A stretch of DNA of 64,000 nt from Eucommia ulmoides (Eukaryota > Streptophyta > Magnoliopsida > Garryales > Eucommiaceae): NCBI GenBank assembly GCA_016647705.1, contig CM028326.1, positions 22,521,901-22,585,900 on the forward strand, given 5' to 3'. The notes beneath the pieces are model-generated. The model searched no databases. It saw only the letters and a program-made list of their open reading frames with translations, and was not told the origin of the DNA. The position numbers and the translations under genes are program-made. The first letter of the stretch is position 1, and each line of letters opens with the position of its first letter. This document shows positions 57,475 through 64,000 of the stretch, in pieces.

Positions 57475-58060
57475 TTTGGTGCCAAATCTTTTATTTTATT
57501 TTAATTTAAAAAAAATCTCATATACAATTAAAACTTATATTTTAGTCCCATATATTAAAAAAATTAGAAGACATAATATATATATGCGCTTACACTCACA
57601 CAGTTACAAGTAACTAATTTGTGTGTAACAAATATTATACAAATACATAAATTTTGTAAGATAAACTAATATTACACAAATACATGTAATTAATATTAAA
57701 TTAATTTATATTTAAAATATTTGTTAAATATAACAAATATTATAAATATATGTAATTTATAACATGTGACTAATATTATATAGATACATATAACTAATAA
57801 TATAATATATGATTTATAATTGTTAAATTATAACTAATTTTAATTATATATAACTAATATTCACTATAATACAAATTTATTAGCTAAATTTTCTCTTTTC
57901 TCTACATTCAACAAGTAATGAGTGACACATGCGAGATTAATTCGTAAATAAAATTTAATTTAAATGACTAAATCAAAATTTATATTTTAAATGGGACTAA
58001 CAACAAATTACATTCGCTATTTGGAACTAATCGCCAATTATCTCTATATTTTATAAATAT
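57475..58060. repeat. Dispersed AT-rich repeat, copy 2 (related to 15480-15985)
   Basis: Contains the same 'taactaatattacac', 'ataatttataatt' and 'ttcactataatac' series and similar outer ends as the copy in the intron of gene 1. It lies directly upstream of the gene 2 promoter, same orientation. No coding capacity. Confidence 0.65.
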
Positions 58061-58515
58061 TATGATATATTAAAATTATTTGAAAAATCAATTTAAAAAT
58101 AATAATCATATAAATATATGTATCATAATGAAAATTATGTTGACTTATATCCTCAATAATTAATCTTCTAATGTCGATGAAATCTAATGAATTATCTATA
58201 AATTTTTATAGTGAACAGAAGATCGTTTCGCTCTCATGATCATGACGTTCAAATTACAATATAATTATCTCTTTATTATTTGAATATCAATCTAATAAAC
58301 ACCAATAAGGACACTTGCGGCAAATGACTCACTTTCCATGATCAAGACATTTTCCTTCCAAGAGATAATGTTTGTCATTATATTAATTAAATTAATTATT
58401 TTACAAAAAATAGGTTAATAGATAGTTTATTATTTAAGCAGGCCAAATAATCAGTGATCATATTTGGATTTGAGATGTGGCGTCTTTTATGTAGAAACCC
58501 CAGTTAAGTGATAAA
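58061..58515. other. AT-rich spacer, no gene
   Basis: Contains a short block 'atgatcatgacgttcaaatt' (58238) that also occurs in the promoter-region duplicate of gene 1 near 18205, so some distal upstream sequence of the P450 duplication may persist here. Otherwise nothing is recognised. Confidence 0.45.
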
Positions 58516-58819
58516 TGTAGGTTTAGAGTTTCGTTGAAACCTATTATTGGAAGGCCCAACGAGAAACCCTAATATATATAACTAGATCATCTCCCTAATT
58601 TAGATTAAGGGTTTCTTTCCATTGAGAGCTGCCACCACGAAATCTAGATTATAGGGAGAAAAACCTAGTAGTAATCCATTGCGACAGATTCAATCTCCTG
58701 CGATGGCCGAGACAGGTACGCTTTCGATTACCGTTCTTCATTGTTATGTCCTAATAATCATATATGCTTTAAATTATTATTTAATTTCGTTTTATTGTGA
58801 TTATGATAAATAATCAACA
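58516..58819 (+). other. LTR-like segment or 5' end of an unidentified gene
   Basis: Two readings fit. As a short LTR (304 bp) it starts TGTAGG, ends CAACA, has a TATA-like TATATATA at 58573, and is followed by TGTGATATCGAAGCC, a possible decayed tRNA-Met primer site. As a gene start, it has GGCCCA (58553) and AAACCCTAA (58564), motifs typical of plant translation-related promoters, then ATG at 58703 reading MAET before a GT donor at 58716. No downstream exon was recognised, so I favour the LTR. Confidence 0.4.
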
Positions 58820-61800
58820 TGTGATATCGAAGCCTACATACATAATTTAGGATCGACAATTGTTTTTTTTTTTTGAATTTTTTTATTTTCTGTTCTTAAA
58901 CAAAACAGAAACTTGCGGGTACGATTTCATGTGATTTTTCGTTTCTATTAGTTGTTAAACATTAGGCTTTTTATTCCCATAGATTCAAGCTTTAAATTGA
59001 TATATTATACGTACAATTTGGTTGTGTAATTAGAAAGAATTTCGACATTGAAGTTTCGGCTACGAACCCTAGAAAACTCCCGAAATCGAAACTTGGGGCC
59101 GTGATTTCATGTATTGTTTTGCTTTTATTGAATATAAAAACTTAGGGTTTTTATTTCTCTTGATTCAAGTTTTAATTTGATATATTAAACATATTATTTG
59201 GTTATATAATTAGGAAGTATTTCGTGATTTAAGTTTCGACTTTGAAACCCTAGTGAAACCGAGACTCATTTTTTAAAATCGACGGATATAAACGCGGTTT
59301 TGATACAATTAAACATCATATAAAGGTTTTAAATTAATATTAGGTACAAACCCATATAAAATTTGGTAGAAATAAGGGTTAAAATCGAGTATTAGGTTTT
59401 TGGCCATGGAGGAGTGAGAAAACCTCAAACCGCGATTTATTCTTTATTTTTTGTGATATTTCTCTTAATTTTTCTTCAATTAATTATTATAGACGTGTTA
59501 GAAAAACATAGATCTGTATAAACCCATAAAAATATTGGAGAAAAACTATCGTTTTTGGGCTTTACAAAAAGGGGCCGAAATCGGGTCGAAATGACCCGGT
59601 TCAGACCCGTCTAGAGGTTGAAGACAACCTCCAACTGGTCCGGCCTTCCCCACGCGCGCAATAGGCACATGGGTGCGCGTGAGGCATTGTCCAGGACCCG
59701 TTTTGGGTCTCGTTTTTTCTTGTGCACTTGTTTTTATGCCTTCTAATTTTCTGTAAAATTTATTTTATTTTTTGAGAATTACAAAAATATTTTTGTGAAT
59801 TATTACTTATTATATGATTTAATTAGCATAAAATTATTTTTTTGGCATGTTTTTCTCTTAAAAATTTCACAGAAATTATGTTGAATTATTTGGAATGAGA
59901 TTTTAGTACTCACTCTCCCTAGATTAAAATTTATTGATGCGTAATCTTGAAATTAGTTTTAAGTCACATAAAACTAATTTAATGATTAGTTTAAAACTAT
60001 CTCCGCAATTGTGGCACCGTCGGCGTTTCGAAATAACAATTTCTCAAAAGGTTTGCCCTTTTTTATTTTCTGTGGGTGAGATTCCGATAAAACGATAATA
60101 CTTAGTTCGTTTTCTTTTTGGATTTGTTGTTGCGATCCTTGTCTTCCGATTATTTTCTTTTTTTCCTATAGTTGAATTCACATAATAATTGGTAAATAAT
60201 CAAGCAGAAGCACTTAATGAGACAATTATGGTTTTTCATTGACACCAATATCAGTGTAAAAATTTACTAGAAACTAATAATTTTCATTGAGACCCTTAAC
60301 CAAGTAGCTCAATAACAGTTTTCTGGCAAAAATTTCAGAAGAATTTAGCCTTAGTATTAAAGCCTGAATATTGATGTATGTCTCCATTCCATAATCTTTT
60401 GCTTGGCAATATGTGAAAAATCTTATTTTCTCATTAATTGCTATTGGATATCACTACGTCTCTAGGAGATTGCATTTATGAGAGGAAATTCCAATTTTTT
60501 GTAAATTGTGTTTGTAATTATCACTGCATTATCGTATTTTAGGATAAATTATGCTAACGAATGTTGCATAATCACATTTTTGAAATTCACTAGATTTGCA
60601 TTCGCGAGGTGGAAAGCCTGATTTCCCCCTGTAAATTGCGTTTGTAATTGTCATTGCATTATCATATTTATTCTTTGTATTTTGAGAAAATCACATATTT
60701 TAGAATTAATTATGTGAAATATTTTTGTGGAGTGAAATATTGATCCATTCTAAAACATGTGATTTTCATTGTTCATATTTAGATAAAATATTGACTTCTT
60801 ATAACTGATTTATAATGTTTTGATAATATTCATTCATGAGTAATTATGGTGTACTCATTCAAAATCGTAAGAGTATAGGATGATATAGGTGGTATTTGAG
60901 CCTAATTTTTGCTTGGTTGATGGTTGTAAGGTCATGCCGATATCAACCCCTGATGGAACGAATAGTTGTAGATGAATTCAAAATCCTATTTTTACTCGCA
61001 AGCTTAGTAGTTTCAGTTAAAAAGGCTAAAAACCGTTAAGCGAAAAATCGTTTTGAGCAAATCAATAATAACTGTTAAGCGAAAAATCATTTCGAGAAAA
61101 TCAATAATACTGAATATTGGTTTATTATGTGACTAACATTATTATTGTTTTTGTTTTTTTTTTGCTTAATGACATTTTCAACCTCTAACATGTACATTTG
61201 GTTTCATGATATCGTTCAAAGTTTATAAATTATACATGGATGAAGTAAGCATTATAGGGATAATGCATATATCCCTTTTCTTCGATTAGTTATATGATTA
61301 ATAGAGTATGATAAGTTATCATTCGAGTAAAAATAGGGTTTGTCTCTATTATTTTAAAGAGCAAACATGAGAGCTCAAAGAAGTTAACCCATGCTTTGAG
61401 TTTTATTATCTTGGCTCATGAAAAAACACCCCAAAGTCTTCTTCACACCCTAAGTACTTTTCAATTGATCATGAAGATGTGACCCTAGTTCGGATTAGAT
61501 GATTGAGTAGTTGCATATTGCTCACAAAATGAGCTCTAAATGGTGTGTTTATTTCATTTTGGGGATATTATTCTTTGTTGAATCCCACATAACTTGTGTT
61601 ACCTAATCGTAAGCTAAGGTTTTTTTTTTAGACTGAGTTAGACCCATTGGGTTTTCTACTTTAAGACTCTTGTTTGATGTTGAGCGTGTTGAATTTCACG
61701 TCGATGTTGGGTTTTCACTCGATATCTGTTCGTAGTAGTTTATCAAAAGTCTACTTTGCCCCTGATAAGAACGTCGACGTTCATTTCATAGAGTCGAAGG

Positions 61801-62984
61801 ATGGTAAAGAGGTGGTGGCAACGTTCAGGTGGTATGACAAAGGGGATTGAAATTAGGGTTAGGGGTTTTGACACTAAGTACCCCAGAAATTTAACTAGAA
61901 TTTCACTTATTCTAAGTAGTTTCAATTTAAACGTATAAGATGTCTTATTAACTTTATATGTTCTTTTCTGAAGTGCAATGAACTGAAACTAGTAAGAATG
62001 GTTAATTACACAATTAACCCCTAAAGTTTAGAGGTTTTGCAAATTTGGTTGTGGTGATTATTGTTCATATGACTGTTTTATTCATGTAATTGATGGTTAT
62101 GAATCTTAAAGTGGATCGACTACTTATCTTTCTATTTCTTGTCTTTGTGAAATACTTACATGATGAGTGACATGATTGAAAGAATCATATCCTTGTTTTA
62201 TTTTTATAACCTGATGGAAGCTAAATTGAATAGAGTACTATTGAGAAGTGATCATAGATAATCAGATGTATGATATGTATTCAGGATTCTTAGTGGTTTA
62301 AATATGATGTTAATAACTAATTTGGTTATTACTACACCTTCCATCAACGAAAATGAGATATTTCATTTTTCGAATTTGGGTTATGTTTGGGGCAATATAT
62401 TTGCATTTTGGAATGGAAGAAAAGTACCGAATTGTTTTTTATACAATTTCGCATGAGTTTCTTCTTATATTGTCTGGGCTTTAAAATGTTTAATGGACCA
62501 TACATATATTCTGATGGATCTGTTGGGCTATTACTTATTTATTAATTAACAAACTTGATGGAATTACTAATATAGATAAATTATTCATGAATATATGAGA
62601 AGGCCTTGAATTGAAAACACTATCACCGTAACTATAATATCTTAGTAAAGATCCAGGTTTGGGCTTATTATGTAGATATTGATTTTGGGTTTGAGTCTAT
62701 GTAATATCTCAGTCAACTGGATTTTCTTAGTTATAATTTTAGGCCTTTAAGGTTCATATTAAGGAACCCATAAAAATATTAATTATGATTAATTATAGTT
62801 TTTCAATTTTCAAGCCTTTAATTTTTATTCTATATAGAGACTAATTTAATAACTAGTTTCAGAGTGCAATAAAATTGTTGTTCAAATTCTTACAATTATA
62901 ATTGATCGTTGATCATTGAAAGTATATTTTGTAACGTACTTCATCTTATTTTGATCATATGCATACATGTTGCTAATAAGCACT
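58820..62984. other. Long AT-rich region without a recognised gene
   Basis: Contents seen: two imperfect copies of a block of about 175 bp (about 58910-59075 and 59088-59250, each with 'gatttcatgt', 'gattcaag' and 'gaaccctag'-like ends); a GC-richer stretch at 59580-59710 with 'cacgcgcgcaataggcac'; two related blocks near 60480 and 60620 ('tgtttgtaattatcactgca'); a 39-bp tandem duplication at 61031-61108; and a small open frame at 61677-61850. The region could be the leader of a retroelement starting at 58516 or a long intron. Neither is established. Confidence 0.45.
61677..61850 (+). CDS. Small open frame, unidentified (57 aa)
   Basis: From ATG at 61677 to TGA at 61848. The C-terminal half (VYFAPDKNVDVHFIESKDGK, then EVVATFRWYDKGD) has balanced composition and looks more protein-like than the AT-rich background. 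A pyrimidine run ending in AG (about 61622-61631) lies upstream, so a 3' exon or gene remnant is conceivable, but the frame is closed between that AG and the ATG. I do not recognise a family. It may equally be chance. Confidence 0.2.
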   Translation: MLSVLNFTSMLGFHSISVRSSLSKVYFAPDKNVDVHFIESKDGKEVVATFRWYDKGD

Positions 62985-63845
62985 GTTGTGGTTGGGCAAT
63001 ATTGTTTAATTTTTCCATTTTGAAATAGTTGTTTGTGAATTGTTGAGGTTATTTTACCAAAGTAATTTAACCAATATAGTATGCAAGTTTTCGAGTTCCT
63101 ATTTTGTTGATGGAAAAAAATTTAAATTAATTTATGCATTCACCTGGCCAAATGGGGTTATTGTGCAGATTAATTTAATTGTTGGGTACTATAATTTAAT
63201 TTTTCTAATTTGAAACGTTTGCTTGTGAATTGTTAAGGTTATTTTACCAAAGTGACCAACATAGTTTGCAAGTTTTTGAGTTCCTATTTTGTTGATGGAA
63301 AAATTTTAGATTAATTTGTGCATTCACCTACCCAAAGGGGGTTATTGTACAGATTAATATAATTGTTGGACAATATAGCTTAATTTTTCCAATTTGGAAC
63401 ATTTGCTTGTGAATTGTTGAGGTTATTTTACCAAAGTAATTTAACCAATATAGTTTAATTTAATTGTTGGACAATATAGTTTAATTTTTTCAATTTGGAA
63501 CGTTTTTTTGCGAATTGTTGAGGTTATTTTATCAAAGTAATCTAACCAACATAGGTTGCAAGTTTTCAAGTTCTTATTTTGTTGATGGAAAAATTTCAGA
63601 TTAATTTATGCATTCATCTGTCCAAAGGGAGTTATTGTACAGATTAATTTAATTGTTGGGTAATATACTTTAATTTTCTCAATTTGAAACGTCTGCTTGT
63701 GAATTGTTGAGGTTATTTTACCAAAATGATTTAACCAACATAGTTTGTAAGTTTTCGAGTTTCTATTTTGTTGATGGAAAAATTTTAGATTAATTTGTGC
63801 ATTCACCTACCCAAAGGGAGTTATTGTGTAAATTAATTTAATTGC
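62985..63845. repeat. Satellite-like tandem array, units of about 188 bp
   Basis: 'tgtgaattgttgaggtt' recurs at 63034, 63224, 63408, 63509 and 63698, giving spacings of 190, 184, 101 and 189. Each full unit also has 'gagttcctattttgttgatg', 'gcattcaccta.ccaaa' and 'ttattgtacagattaat'. The 101-bp spacing marks a unit with an internal deletion. The array may continue in weakened form past 63845. Confidence 0.9.
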
Positions 63846-64000
63846 ATGAGTATATTATGTGACATAAATTATTTAATAAATTTGTTTGTTCAAAGGGAAT
63901 GAATTTTGAAAGATTATTTGTTTCATTATATTTTGAAGAAAAAAAAAATATATGGATTTAAAGGCCAATCTACCCAAAGAAGAATAATTTTTAAATCTGT
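63846..64000. other. Window end, no gene
   Basis: AT-rich sequence after the satellite array. Fragments such as 'ccaaagaagaataattt' resemble parts of the satellite unit but no full copy is present before the window ends. Confidence 0.4.

Overview
The window is nuclear DNA of a flowering plant, most likely a eudicot. It is AT-rich and repeat-dense, with spliced genes, GT-AG introns, plant-type Athila, Tat, Tekay-like and copia retroelements, an L1-type LINE with a C-terminal RNase H, and Mutator-type DNA transposons. I see no bacterial features, no CRISPR array, and no rRNA or tRNA gene.

The only intact protein-coding genes I can support are two paralogous cytochrome P450s of the CYP71 family, both on the minus strand. 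Gene 1 has exon 1 at 16022-16918 and exon 2 at 12193-12801. Gene 2 has exon 1 at 56458-57354 and exon 2 at 53772-54380. Each has two exons split at the same phase-0 site just before the I-helix and encodes 501 residues, with no length difference between them. They are about 85% identical by hand alignment (about 74 differences). The duplicated block also covers the 3' flank and the intron, including two MITEs present in both introns, so those insertions predate the duplication. About 37 kb of nested transposons now separates the copies.

Layout. 1-4397: 3' part of a Tat-lineage element, with three tandem arrays (121, 72 and 11 bp units), a cluster of perfect GC-rich inverted repeats, and one and a half LTR copies. 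4692-7522: a Mutator-like transposon with about 200-bp terminal inverted repeats and a perfect 9-bp target duplication. It carries a captured, broken host gene for an extracellular aspartic-protease-like protein (EDGP/basic 7S globulin/GIP/xylanase-inhibitor family), itself split by a solo copia LTR. 7735-9300: copia remnants. 9838-11690: a duplicated non-coding block. 12193-16918: P450 gene 1. 16925-18712: tandem duplication of its promoter region. 18900-21430: unclassified non-coding repeats. 21845-23161 and 36398-37105: one LINE split by an Athila-lineage complex at 23162-36397 (LTR, internal, LTR, partial internal). 37189-45770: a degraded chromovirus with 2.6-kb LTRs. 45771-46450: a Tat gag fragment. 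46816-48590: an Athila-like LTR. 48740-52090: a large inverted repeat made of two long LTR-like arms. 53772-57354: P450 gene 2. 58516-58819: a short LTR-like or gene-5'-like segment. 62985-63845: a satellite of about 188-bp units.

The host genes do not form a visible pathway beyond the P450 pair. The best leads are the captured-gene Mutator element, the clustering of P450 differences in the first substrate-recognition region, the promoter duplication found only upstream of gene 1, and a palindromic GC-rich motif recurring in unrelated LTR families. All family assignments are from reading motifs by eye; no database search was run.
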